A DNA stretch of 64,000 nucleotides, taken from positions 372,001 through 436,000 of the forward strand of contig NZ_CP119676.1 of the NCBI RefSeq assembly GCF_029318635.1. Direction: 5' to 3'. The notes under the pieces are model-generated. The model was given only the letters and a program-made list of their open reading frames with translations, was not told where the DNA came from and searched no databases. Positions 45,010 through 52,329 of this stretch are shown piece by piece. Made by a program: the position numbers and the translations under genes. This DNA comes from Varunaivibrio sulfuroxidans. GTDB taxonomy: Bacteria > Pseudomonadota > Alphaproteobacteria > Rhodospirillales > Magnetovibrionaceae. Numbering within the stretch: position 1 is the first letter of the stretch; each line of letters opens with the position of its first letter.

Positions 45010-45086
45010 CGGAGCGTAGCGCAGTCTGGTAGCGCACTATACTGGGGGTGTAGGGGTCGTGGGTTCGAATCCCGCCGCTCCGACCA
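45010..45086 (+). tRNA. tRNA-Pro (GGG)
   Basis: A 77-nt cloverleaf read by eye: acceptor CGGAGCG pairs with CGCTCCG, D-arm GCGC/GCGC, anticodon stem CTATA/TGTAG with loop CTGGGGG (anticodon GGG), T-arm with GGTTCGAATCC, discriminator A and an encoded CCA. The usual ihfA-merR-tRNA-Pro order supports it. No integrase or attachment-site duplication is seen beside it. Confidence 0.96.
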
Positions 45087-45090
45087 AAAA

Positions 45091-45127
45091 AAGGGATGGG
45101 TCCTATGACCCATCCCTTTTTCTTTTT
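45091..45127 (+). terminator. rho-independent terminator after tRNA-Pro
   Basis: A perfect 12-bp stem AAGGGATGGGTC / GACCCATCCCTT with loop CTAT, followed by TTTCTTTTTTT. Confidence 0.9.
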
Positions 45128-45221
45128 TTAGGCGCGATAAAGTCTAGGGTCGGGAGCTCTTAATTATGGCGTGTTGGCGCATCCCCCATTTTGAATGGAG
45201 GTCTCCTGTTTCAACCCGTTT

Positions 45222-45881
45222 TTAAAAAGAAACCATTTTTTTGGCCATGGACATCCGATCCGCCCCCCATGGCATGGGGGGCGTTGGCGGGCGGTTGCGT
45301 GCGCGGACGATTGTACCGGCCTTGGGGTCTTCGAGGCGTACGCTCGCCGCATCCGTGCGAACCTCCACGCCGCCGCCGGACCAATGCGCGACTTGAAATG
45401 CGCCCATCATATCCCCAATCCAATATTTGGTACCCCGAATCCCAATCGTCGCCAAACGCGTGTTGATGGTTATTCCTCGATCGTTTTGTTTTCCGATAAG
45501 GCCGCTGGCTCCATCGAGCACGCCGGACACCAAATTCAAGGTAGCGCCGTTCTGGAAAGAATAATCAAAAACATTGAACGATGTTCGCTCGCCAAGGGTG
45601 AATAGAGCGTCGTCGATCATTTTAATTTCAAGGCGCGCATCAGCCCCCGTCGAGAGAATGTCTCCGATAAAAACGGCGACACCGGGCGCCAGGGGCCTCG
45701 ATATGGCGTCCAACACCGCGACGGCGCGTCCCTTGACGCGTAAGACCGTTCCGGCTTTTTCTCCCGATGCTTGTTGGGTGGACGCGTCCTGCGCCGCCTG
45801 CGCCATTCGACCGCTAAACAGTCCATACATTCCGGCGACGAAAGGGGCGAACATGACTTTAATGGTGGTGCGTCTGTTCAT
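45222..45881 (-). CDS. FecR-domain protein, secreted
   Basis: A 219-residue protein with an N-terminal signal sequence (MNRRTTIKVMFAPFVAGMYGLFSGRMAQA) and one FecR domain: GTVLRVKGRAVAVLDAISRPLAPGVAVFIGDILSTGADARLEIKMIDDALFTLGERTSFNVFDYSF. This class of FecR protein, not linked to iron sensing, occurs in periplasmic or surface systems. Start 45881 was chosen because the signal peptide begins there; the frame runs 45 codons further up. The C-terminus contains RNRPPTPPMPWG, likely flexible. Divergent from murD. Confidence 0.75.
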   Translation of the reverse strand: MNRRTTIKVMFAPFVAGMYGLFSGRMAQAAQDASTQQASGEKAGTVLRVKGRAVAVLDAISRPLAPGVAVFIGDILSTGADARLEIKMIDDALFTLGERTSFNVFDYSFQNGATLNLVSGVLDGASGLIGKQNDRGITINTRLATIGIRGTKYWIGDMMGAFQVAHWSGGGVEVRTDAASVRLEDPKAGTIVRARNRPPTPPMPWGADRMSMAKKMVSF

Positions 45882-46038
45882 ACCTAAAAACCAATCATTG
45901 ATTTGCATTGATTGCTTACGCGTATTTGAACCCACACTAGAGCACGGATCAAGGTTAATATCCTGCGCAATTGTGTTTCCGCCCGATACCGTACAGGGGT
46001 ATAAGAACCACGACATTTGTTATAGGCGACGGTTTTCG

Positions 46039-47475
46039 ATGATCATCAATAGCTTGTTTCGAGATAAAAAGATTGCCGTTTTGGGGTTGGGCGTCTCCGG
46101 TATGGCCAGTGTTGACGCTTTGCGGGCCAGTGGTGCACAGGTGTTCGCTTGGGATGACGCGGACGAACGTCGCCGCGAATGTTTGGGGCTTGGCGTCGAA
46201 CCCGTCGATTTGGCGGGGCTCGACTGGACGGCGGAAAAGTTCGATTACTTGCTGTTAAGCCCGGGCATTGCGCATACCCACCCTCGTCCGCACCCGGTGG
46301 CGCAATTGGCGAAAAAGGTCGAATGCCCCATCGTCTGCGACGTCGAATTGTTGACTCTCGCCCAAGGAAAATCACGCTTTATCGGTATTACCGGAACCAA
46401 CGGAAAATCCACCACGACAGCACTGATTGGCCATATTTTCGAAAAAGTAGGCCGCCAGGTGCAAGTGGGGGGGAATTTAGGTATTCCCGCACTTGCGCTC
46501 AGCCCCTTGGAAGAGGGGGGCGTTTACGTTCTCGAGTTATCCTCGTATCAATTGGAACTGCTGCACGAGAGTGTGTTCGACATCGCCATTTTACTGAACA
46601 TCAGCCCGGATCATTTGGATCGCCATGGTGGAATGGCGGGGTATGTCGCCGCCAAGGAGAGAATCTTTGAAACACGGGAGGAAAGTGCTCTTAGCGCGGT
46701 CGTCGGCGCCGATGATGCGACATCCCGGGAAATTTTGTCTCGTCTCCACGCGCGCGGACAGCGGCGGGTTGTTGCGATCATGGCGGGCGCTTCGGCGTAT
46801 ATGCGGGAGGCCACAAAGAACACGGGCGAGGTTTTCGCTGGGGTGTATATGGATGACTATATCCTGATGGACGCCCTGGACGGCGTCCCCGGAACGCCCG
46901 TCTTGGACATCCGTGAGTGCGCCAACCTTCGTGGGCGCCATAATGCACAGAACGCCTGTGCGGCATATGCCGCGGTGCGCTTGTCCGGCGTGGCGCTAGA
47001 CGATGCGCAGGCCGCCATACGGTCTTTCCCTGGGCTGGCTCACCGCCAGGAATGCGTAGGGTCCCGCCATGGCGTTACCTTTATTAACGACAGTAAGGCG
47101 ACCAATGGGGATGCCTGTGCGCGGGCGTTGGATAGTTATAAAAATATTTACTGGATCGCCGGCGGCCAGGCCAAGGATGATGGCCTTGATGGCGTTTTGG
47201 CGCATCTGAAAGAAGTGCGCCGCGCCTTTCTCATCGGAGACGCCGCCGATTCCTTTGGGGAAATTCTAAAGGGTGTCGTTCCCATCAGCCAATCGAAAAT
47301 CTTGCGGGCGGCCGTCAATGACGCCTTCGCTGCGGCCCGCGAGGATGGGGTGGGGGATGCCGTCGTGCTGTTGTCTCCGGCATGTGCGTCGTTCGATCAG
47401 TTTAAAAATTTTATGGAGCGTGGCGATGCGTTTAGGGAAATTGCCCAGGGCATTTGTCATCGAGCAACCCCTTGA
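46039..47475 (+). CDS. murD: UDP-N-acetylmuramoyl-L-alanine--D-glutamate ligase
   Basis: A 478-residue Mur ligase adding D-Glu to UDP-MurNAc-L-Ala in peptidoglycan synthesis. N-terminal Rossmann-like KKIAVLGLGVSGMASVDAL, ATP loop GITGTNGKSTTTALIGHI, ELSSYQLELL, NISPDHLDRHGGMAGYVAAKERIF and the closing domain RQECVGSRHGVTFINDSKATN are all intact. ATG 46039 gives the family length; the open frame upstream crosses the divergent FecR gene. The gene is isolated: no mraY, ftsW or murG neighbours are present. Confidence 0.93.
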   Translation: MIINSLFRDKKIAVLGLGVSGMASVDALRASGAQVFAWDDADERRRECLGLGVEPVDLAGLDWTAEKFDYLLLSPGIAHTHPRPHPVAQLAKKVECPIVCDVELLTLAQGKSRFIGITGTNGKSTTTALIGHIFEKVGRQVQVGGNLGIPALALSPLEEGGVYVLELSSYQLELLHESVFDIAILLNISPDHLDRHGGMAGYVAAKERIFETREESALSAVVGADDATSREILSRLHARGQRRVVAIMAGASAYMREATKNTGEVFAGVYMDDYILMDALDGVPGTPVLDIRECANLRGRHNAQNACAAYAAVRLSGVALDDAQAAIRSFPGLAHRQECVGSRHGVTFINDSKATNGDACARALDSYKNIYWIAGGQAKDDGLDGVLAHLKEVRRAFLIGDAADSFGEILKGVVPISQSKILRAAVNDAFAAAREDGVGDAVVLLSPACASFDQFKNFMERGDAFREIAQGICHRATP

Positions 47476-47493
47476 ACCGTTTTCTCGAAAAAC

Positions 47494-47533
47494 AAAAAAA
47501 GGCTGGCGCCTTATTCAGGGCCAGCCCAAGTTT
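47494..47533 (+). terminator. terminator-like hairpin after murD
   Basis: Stem GGCTGGC (47501-47507) with GCCAGCC (47520-47526), preceded by seven A and followed by CAAGTTTT. It is weaker than the next hairpin. Confidence 0.55.
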
Positions 47534-47604
47534 TGTGCTCTTGAGGGAAGATCGTGGTTCCGTATGAACCGTGACCTTGCATGACCTTTATGCCGCCTTT
47601 TATG

Positions 47605-47641
47605 AAAAAGGTCTGTGACCTACGTCACAGACCTTTTTTTT
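47605..47641. terminator. strong bidirectional terminator
   Basis: A perfect stem of up to 15 bp, AAAAAGGTCTGTGAC with GTCACAGACCTTTTT, loop CTAC, flanked by A and T tracts. It separates murD from the convergent minus-strand gene at 47719. Confidence 0.88.
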
Positions 47642-47718
47642 ATAATTTAAAAATTATGTAAAAATATAATATTTCATTTTAAATCAGCATGTTGAGTTAT
47701 GTATGCCCTAGTATAAAA

Positions 47719-48192
47719 TTATGTGTTTTTTAGCCCCATCTGATCGGGAACGCTCCACGTCAGTGCGGAACCCTGAGTTTGGGCGTCTTGCAGCCAGCGA
47801 TGAACGACCTTGGCCTTGCGTTTTCTGTCGCGTATGAACTCCATAAAAACGTCATAACAAGGACCGTTTTTCCGCGGACGAAGATCGCGTATACCCCGTT
47901 CGAGGTTATTGGCGACGTCAATTTGAACAAGGAGCCAATCGGTGATTTCGTCCTCTTCGACGATCGTGCGCATAAAATCGAAAACACGCCGCCACTGCTG
48001 TGAACGCTCAAGGGCCGAGTTGACGTGAAAGGGGTGATTGTGGAGGTATTTATGAATTTCACGCCACTTTTTATGACGGAAGGCGGCGACACTTAACGCG
48101 CCCGGCTCCTTGCGCAGCAATTCTTTTTCTTCTTCTTCGAGATGCCGGAAGATGATCGGCTTACGGCATTTTTGTGCACGGGGATTCCTCAT
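47719..48192 (-). CDS. hypothetical protein (157 aa), helical and charged
   Basis: A 157-residue, strongly charged protein, probably all helical (HLEEEEKELLRKEPG, REIHKYLHNHPFH, WRRVFDFMRTIVEEDEITDWLLVQIDVANNLERGIRDLR, RDRKRKAKVVHRWL). No signal peptide, membrane helix or known motif. Start ATG 48192 lies 8 nt after AAGGAA; a TTG one codon earlier is possible. High content of Trp, His and Arg could mean nucleic-acid or protein contacts. The terminator at 47605 serves it. I do not recognise the family. Confidence 0.65.
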   Translation of the reverse strand: MRNPRAQKCRKPIIFRHLEEEEKELLRKEPGALSVAAFRHKKWREIHKYLHNHPFHVNSALERSQQWRRVFDFMRTIVEEDEITDWLLVQIDVANNLERGIRDLRPRKNGPCYDVFMEFIRDRKRKAKVVHRWLQDAQTQGSALTWSVPDQMGLKNT

Positions 48193-48392
48193 CAAACGGT
48201 ATTCCTTGGGTTTCTATCGGTTATTAAAACTATTCTATATCCTTATGACCCTGTTTTCCATTTCTTCGATTGGGAATTTAGCCAACAGGCCTTATGTTTA
48301 TATAGTGTCGAAGTCCGACGATCGCTTCTCGTTGCCTAAATGTCGCGAGGAGAAACGGCGAACAACGCATAAGTTAGGGGTGCACGCTGAAA

Positions 48393-48743
48393 ATGTCGAA
48401 TAACCCGGAAAAAGATGATTACAAAAGGCTGATGGACCAAAAACGGTTTTTCGGAGAGGTTGAGCAGGGGCTGCAGATTGCCAATCGTGAGATCATTCAC
48501 AGCCGAATACCGACTCTGAACAAAGAATCCGTTTTGTCCTTCGCTGTTGTCGTCGCCCGCATGCGGGCGACGTATCTTGAGGCCGCGTTTCAGATTTCGA
48601 CAACGGACCACGCGCTGGAACCGACCCAGGAGAGTGTCCAGAGACTGCGCAATGCTCGTGAAATGTACGAGGAGGGCAAGGCCGCCTTCGAAGCGCTACG
48701 TTATGCTATCGAGCGTGGCTACGTGGATGTTGATCTTAGCTGA
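48393..48743 (+). CDS. hypothetical helical protein (116 aa)
   Basis: A 116-residue soluble protein predicted to be helical, with SNNPEKDDYKRLMDQKRFFGEVEQGLQIANREIIHSRIPTL at the start and a heptad-like second half (VQRLRNAREMYEEGKAAFEALRYAIERGYVDVDL). No Cys, no membrane segment. Codon use is normal. It is divergent from the preceding gene across 200 bp and followed by a STAS protein on the other strand. Function not recognised. Confidence 0.65.
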   Translation: MSNNPEKDDYKRLMDQKRFFGEVEQGLQIANREIIHSRIPTLNKESVLSFAVVVARMRATYLEAAFQISTTDHALEPTQESVQRLRNAREMYEEGKAAFEALRYAIERGYVDVDLS

Positions 48744-48862
48744 TTCAGCGTTCGGATCGTCAAATTTTCCTGTAATTTTTAAATTCTGGATATTTCCATC
48801 GCTCCCGCCGCGCCAGGTGCGCGACGGGGCTGTTTATATGAGGCTTTTTGGAGGGGGCGAGG

Positions 48863-49198
48863 TTAGAGCGTATGCGCAGTGGAAACGTCGGGAGCAAAAC
48901 ACAAAACCTCCCCCAATTGCGCTGTCTCAAGATACCGAGAGACCGTTTGAGAAACATCGACCAGAACAAATTTTTTGTTTAACCGAGCAGCCTTTTGATA
49001 GGCTTCCAAAAGGCACGCGATGCCGGAGCCATCAACCTCCGTTACTCGCGCCAGCTTGACCATGATTAGGTGAGCGCTGGAAATGGCTTGTAATAAAGTT
49101 TCTCGAAGCTCAAGCGCCGATTCCAGTTCAAGGCTTCCCTTAACGGACACAAGTGTCGCCCGTTCGTGGGTTGTTTCTATTTGTACGTTTGTTTTCAT
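48863..49198 (-). CDS. STAS-domain protein (anti-sigma factor antagonist-like)
   Basis: A 111-residue single STAS domain: VQIETTHERATLVSVKGSLELESALELRETLLQAI, then IMVKLARVTEVDGSGIACLLEAYQKAARLNKKFVLVDVS. In SpoIIAA-type antagonists a Ser in D-x-S-G is phosphorylated by a partner kinase; here DGSG at about 57-60 provides it. No RsbW-like kinase or sigma factor lies beside it, so the partner is unknown. An MlaB-type role is also possible, because MlaB is a STAS protein and MCE genes occur in this window. Confidence 0.82.
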   Translation of the reverse strand: MKTNVQIETTHERATLVSVKGSLELESALELRETLLQAISSAHLIMVKLARVTEVDGSGIACLLEAYQKAARLNKKFVLVDVSQTVSRYLETAQLGEVLCFAPDVSTAHTL

Positions 49199-49839
49199 GA
49201 TGGCTTACGCGCCTTTTTTTGTTTTTTCATTACGTTGTGCCGAGTGCACCTGCCATCCATATGCGATTTTTGTGCCGCAATTAAGTTGTTCCCACCTATC
49301 GGAATCTAAAAAATTAAAAAGACGATAAAGGTACATGAAGCATTGCTGCGCGTTTCGTCCGCCCCCTCAATGCGATAGCTATAGAGTAAAGAGCAGGTGG
49401 CGCTGGATAACCTGTGTTCCTTCCGGAATTCCTCCCAACAATATCGCATCTCTTGTTGACGCCTTGTGGATAAAAATACAAAGAAAGAATTTTACATTTT
49501 CGATTCGCGAAGCTGAGGACCTTAATTGCAGGATGCGAATCGCATATCGCCTCATTGGGGTAAAACTAAACAAGAAAGACAATTGTTTTTTTTAAAATGC
49601 AAAAAAAAATTTAAAAAAGGTTTCATTTTGATGAAAGAAATCGGCGAAAATTAAGCGCGACGTTAACGTTTCAGGTCGAATATCGATAGCAAAAAAACAT
49701 AAAAATTATTTAAAAAAAACATCCTAACACATTAAAATTAAAATGTTTTTTGTATAAGTAGGAACTTTTCTGTCTGGCTGGGTGGTTCCGTTTTTCAGAA
49801 AAAATTATCCCCCTTAAGGCTTGTTTTTAGGTAAAAATG
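49199..49839. other. AT-rich gene-free stretch
   Basis: No gene is supported. From about 49460 the sequence becomes very AT-rich with long A and T tracts (49588-49620, 49686-49760), in contrast to the GC-rich neighbourhood. Two short open frames of 67 and 86 codons lack ribosome sites and family features. It may be a transferred relic or an UP/bent-DNA region for the promoter at 49840-49878. Confidence 0.5.
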
Positions 49840-49878
49840 CTCTCTAGGAGAGAGTTTGGCATGGCATATGCTTATAAT
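49840..49878 (+). promoter_or_regulatory. candidate promoter: perfect TATAAT overlapping a sigma54-like -24/-12 site
   Basis: TATAAT at 49873-49878 is a perfect sigma70 -10 box, without a good -35. TTGGCATGGCATATGCT at 49856-49872 matches the sigma54 consensus with GG (49858-49859) and GC (49870-49871) exactly 12 bp apart and two substitutions. Both predict a start near 49883-49886. An imperfect palindrome CTCTC-TAG-GAGAG lies just upstream (49840-49852). Promoter use is inferred. Confidence 0.5.
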
Positions 49879-49883
49879 AGGTT

Positions 49884-50071
49884 AACAGTCTGACGGAGAC
49901 GGAATAGACCTCCTCCCCCTCCCCATGAAGTTCTGTTTCTTCAGACTGCCCCTATAAAAAGAAACCCACAGTTTGAAAAATGGGTCCAAAAAAATAAAAG
50001 TGCCCCTAAAGCACCAAGAAACACAAACAGACTGCCCCCCCGTGTCCCCCCTCCACGGGGGGTTTTCTTTT
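49884..50071 (+). ncRNA. candidate small RNA with C-rich anti-Shine-Dalgarno loop
   Basis: An unannotated transcript of about 188 nt is proposed from signals alone. Hairpin 1 pairs CAGTCTGA (49886-49893) with TCAGACTG (49941-49948), with an inner stem ACGGAA/TTCTGT, and exposes the loop CCTCCTCCCCCTCCCC (49909-49924). Then ACCCA/TGGGT (49965-49985), GTGC/GCAC with loop CCCCTAAA (50000-50014) and the terminator hairpin follow. CAGACTGCCCC occurs twice (49942 and 50028). Alphaproteobacterial sRNAs with CCUCCUCCC-type loops bind ribosome sites of target mRNAs; that role is inferred here. Confidence 0.55.
50036..50071 (+). terminator. rho-independent terminator of the candidate sRNA
   Basis: Stem CCCCCCGTG (50036-50044) with CACGGGGGG (50054-50062), 9-nt loop TCCCCCCTC, then TTTTCTTTT. 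There is no coding gene upstream on this strand for more than 1.3 kb, which suggests it ends an RNA gene. Confidence 0.8.
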
Positions 50072-50165
50072 GGGGCTACGAGGTGAATAGGTCACTGACC
50101 CTAAACCTCTTGAATATGGAGAATGCCTTGTGTCTTGAAGTGGAGAGACGACCCTTAGGAAGAAA

Positions 50166-50441
50166 TTATTCAAGAATCTCGCGCCCCGCCGAAGTTAACT
50201 TGCAGACGATCCAGTCGGGCTTAAGTGGGTTGTCGAACCACGGTTCGGCCCATCCGTTCCGAATACAACTTTCAACCGTTCGCAAATTTATTTTTTGCCC
50301 TTTTTCATCGAAAAGCGGCAGCTTTCCACCGGGCTGCGACAATCCACGGCGCAACCATTTCGCCTGAGAGTCGCTTGGCGCGTGGGCGCTTTTTTTTTCC
50401 GTTGAAGATTTTTTCCTTTGGGGCATATTTTTAGGCTCCAT
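50166..50441 (-). CDS. hypothetical small protein (91 aa)
   Basis: A 91-residue protein with a basic N-terminal stretch (PQRKKSSTEKKSAH) and a compact C-terminal part AKWLRRGLSQPGGKLPLFDEKGQKINLRTVESCIRNGWAEPWFDNPLKPDWIVCKLTSAGREIL, with the alternation of a winged-helix-like domain. This could be a DNA-binding accessory protein, but the assignment rests only on the helix-turn pattern and the LTSAGREIL ending often seen in winged helices. Divergent from cutA with 43 bp between starts, so the two share a control region. Confidence 0.65.
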   Translation of the reverse strand: MEPKNMPQRKKSSTEKKSAHAPSDSQAKWLRRGLSQPGGKLPLFDEKGQKINLRTVESCIRNGWAEPWFDNPLKPDWIVCKLTSAGREILE

Positions 50442-50484
50442 GGTTGTTTTCTTGTCTGTGCCATAAGACCGAGGGGTTGGAACA

Positions 50485-50862
50485 ATGACGACGGCGCCAC
50501 ATCGCGACAGGCAAACGCCCTCGACTTTCGAGAACCCTACCTCGACACAGGCGGTTATGGTCTATCTGACGACTCCAGACCGTGAAACCGCCGAGGCCAT
50601 CGCCCGCGACCTGATCGATCAACGTCTTGCGGCATGCGCCAATCTCATCGAAGATATGACGTCAATATTTTTCTGGGAAGGCGAAGTCCGCCATGACCGG
50701 GAATGTATCGTTATCCTTAAAACGCAATATCGGGTGATGTCGGACTTGGTTGCAGCCGTCAAGGCGCTTCATCCCTATGAATGCCCGTGTATCGTCTCGG
50801 TTCCCATCGTTGGCGGCGCCGCGGATTTTATTCATTGGATTAAAACCCAAACTTCAATTTAG
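50485..50862 (+). CDS. cutA: divalent-cation tolerance protein CutA
   Basis: A 125-residue trimeric CutA1 protein. The first 22 residues are a variable extension; the core QAVMVYLTTPDRETAEAIARDLIDQRLAACANLIEDMTSIFFWEGEVRHDRECIVILKTQYRVMSDLVAAVKALHPYECPCIVSVPI shows LAACANL, the E-x-E-x-V strand and the HPYECP signature. Genetic links to copper tolerance exist, but the biochemical role is unsettled. Confidence 0.94.
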   Translation: MTTAPHRDRQTPSTFENPTSTQAVMVYLTTPDRETAEAIARDLIDQRLAACANLIEDMTSIFFWEGEVRHDRECIVILKTQYRVMSDLVAAVKALHPYECPCIVSVPIVGGAADFIHWIKTQTSI

Positions 50863-50926
50863 GCGAAGATCCTTTAATTTGGCGAGACTGTTACGTGGAT
50901 CGTCTTGGTCGAGGGCGCAAAACACC

Positions 50927-51862
50927 TCAACGCTTGACGGTGGACGATATTTTATGTGCGATTTGCGCCGCCTCGACGTCTTTTTGCGCAAATCCGGCGT
51001 GGATCGACTGGGCCAGCGGCTTAAGCAGGTTGACATCCTTGAGGGACGGGCAACCCTGGCTATCGCGCAAATTTGTCGTCACGGACATTAGGCTCTCGCA
51101 AAGCTCGGCGACATGGGCGTATTTCGTCCTGTTAATGCGTCGCACCATGTCCTCGGCAAGGTATATCAGGCGGTCAATCATCATTTTCGTGGCTTCGTCC
51201 GCTTCGCCAAACATAGCCAGGGCAGGGACGATGCGATCCACAAGGTAGAGAACTTGAAAGGCGTCGCGTTCCAATTTTAGAAAATTGACGGTTGCGACGG
51301 CCTCGTCGATTGCTTGCTGGATGCTTGATGGGTCGATCCGGCCCTGCGCCAATGCCTTGGCGCGCAAGACGTTGGGGACCGGAAATTGCGGAATTGTCGC
51401 CTCCCGCGCGGCATCGGGTTTTCGACGTTCCGGGCCGATATATTCGTGGGTCACGATAAACGGTTTGCGCGCAAGAACGAGACTTTTGATGCGGCTGAGA
51501 ATTTGACTCGCGGACAGGGGCTTTGTCAGGAGGTCGTCGGCGCCTGCGTTGATAATTTGGCGCACGGCGGACGGTGTTGGGCTCCAACTTGTCGCGATGA
51601 CGGGAATAAATGGGTTTGCAGGGATATCATGATGGCGAAGTTTATGGATAAAAGGGGCGAGACCGCACTCTCCAATATCCATATCGCAGATCAGAAGGTC
51701 CGGTTCCAGCGTTTTGAACGATGACTTCAGATCGAAAAGATCCGCACCCAGGCGAATATTGCGAAACCCGTTATCCGTTAAAATATTACGCAGGGTTTGC
51801 CGGATAACGCTATCTTGGTCGATCAGAAGGAGGTGGACTTGTTCGAAATTGAAACGTTTCAT
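50927..51862 (-). CDS. response regulator with receiver domain and helical C-terminal part
   Basis: A 311-residue protein. Receiver domain 1-130: LLLIDQDSVIRQTL with the acidic pocket, D60 in LLICDMDIGE, Thr/Ser in IATSWS and Lys in DDLLTKPLS. Then FIVTHEYIGPERRKPD, a motif common after alphaproteobacterial receivers, and a helical region of about 150 residues (RIDPSSIQQAIDEAVATVNFLKLERDAFQVLYLVDRIVPAL) resembling a histidine-phosphotransfer or dimerisation bundle. No DNA-binding or enzymatic output is seen. Start 51862 sits at the receiver fold; the frame extends 59 codons upstream. Confidence 0.8.
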   Translation of the reverse strand: MKRFNFEQVHLLLIDQDSVIRQTLRNILTDNGFRNIRLGADLFDLKSSFKTLEPDLLICDMDIGECGLAPFIHKLRHHDIPANPFIPVIATSWSPTPSAVRQIINAGADDLLTKPLSASQILSRIKSLVLARKPFIVTHEYIGPERRKPDAAREATIPQFPVPNVLRAKALAQGRIDPSSIQQAIDEAVATVNFLKLERDAFQVLYLVDRIVPALAMFGEADEATKMMIDRLIYLAEDMVRRINRTKYAHVAELCESLMSVTTNLRDSQGCPSLKDVNLLKPLAQSIHAGFAQKDVEAAQIAHKISSTVKR

Positions 51863-52329
51863 GTCCAGCGCTCCCCTAAAGGCGGGACTTGCCCCCCAAG
51901 CGACGACCCGTGTCGGCAGCGTGGGCGTATCGCCGGCCTCTTTCACATTGTTTTTTTTGCCTCCGAAAACGAAACCCCTAGATGTCCGGAGAAACATCTT
52001 GCGCCGGGAAAAACGGGCCGCTCCGGCGTGGTTTGGCATGTGTCGTAAAATCTAAATAGCCGATAGGCGTCGATCTTTTTCTTAGATCTATAAATCACCC
52101 CGTTCGAGCCGAATTTCACGATCTTCAAGTATCGGCGCAATGTGCCGGATTGTTTCTACAATTAAACCTTAAAATCATAATGATATGTTACGAGGATACA
52201 TGCTTTCCTCGTCGTCGGCAACGGTTTGTAACGGTAGCAGGTCGTCCGAAACGGCTTTGGGGCGGGAAATCGCGTGGGACAACGGGGAGATATCCCCGGC
52301 GATGAAGCCGGCTGTCGCGATACGGTCGT
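51863..52329. other. 467-bp intergenic region
   Basis: It lies downstream of ispDF and upstream of the response regulator, both on the minus strand. Open frames of 70-90 codons on both strands overlap each other and show no family features. An AT-rich patch near 52130-52190 may carry the promoter of the response regulator. I see no RNA gene. Confidence 0.45.

Noticed and set aside
45010-45086. tRNA-Pro as an integration site for a mobile island
   Set aside because: No integrase gene, no duplicated 3' tRNA end and normal neighbouring genes.
49335-49595. Short open frames on both strands in the AT-rich stretch
   Set aside because: They overlap each other, lack ribosome sites and have biased AT-driven composition.
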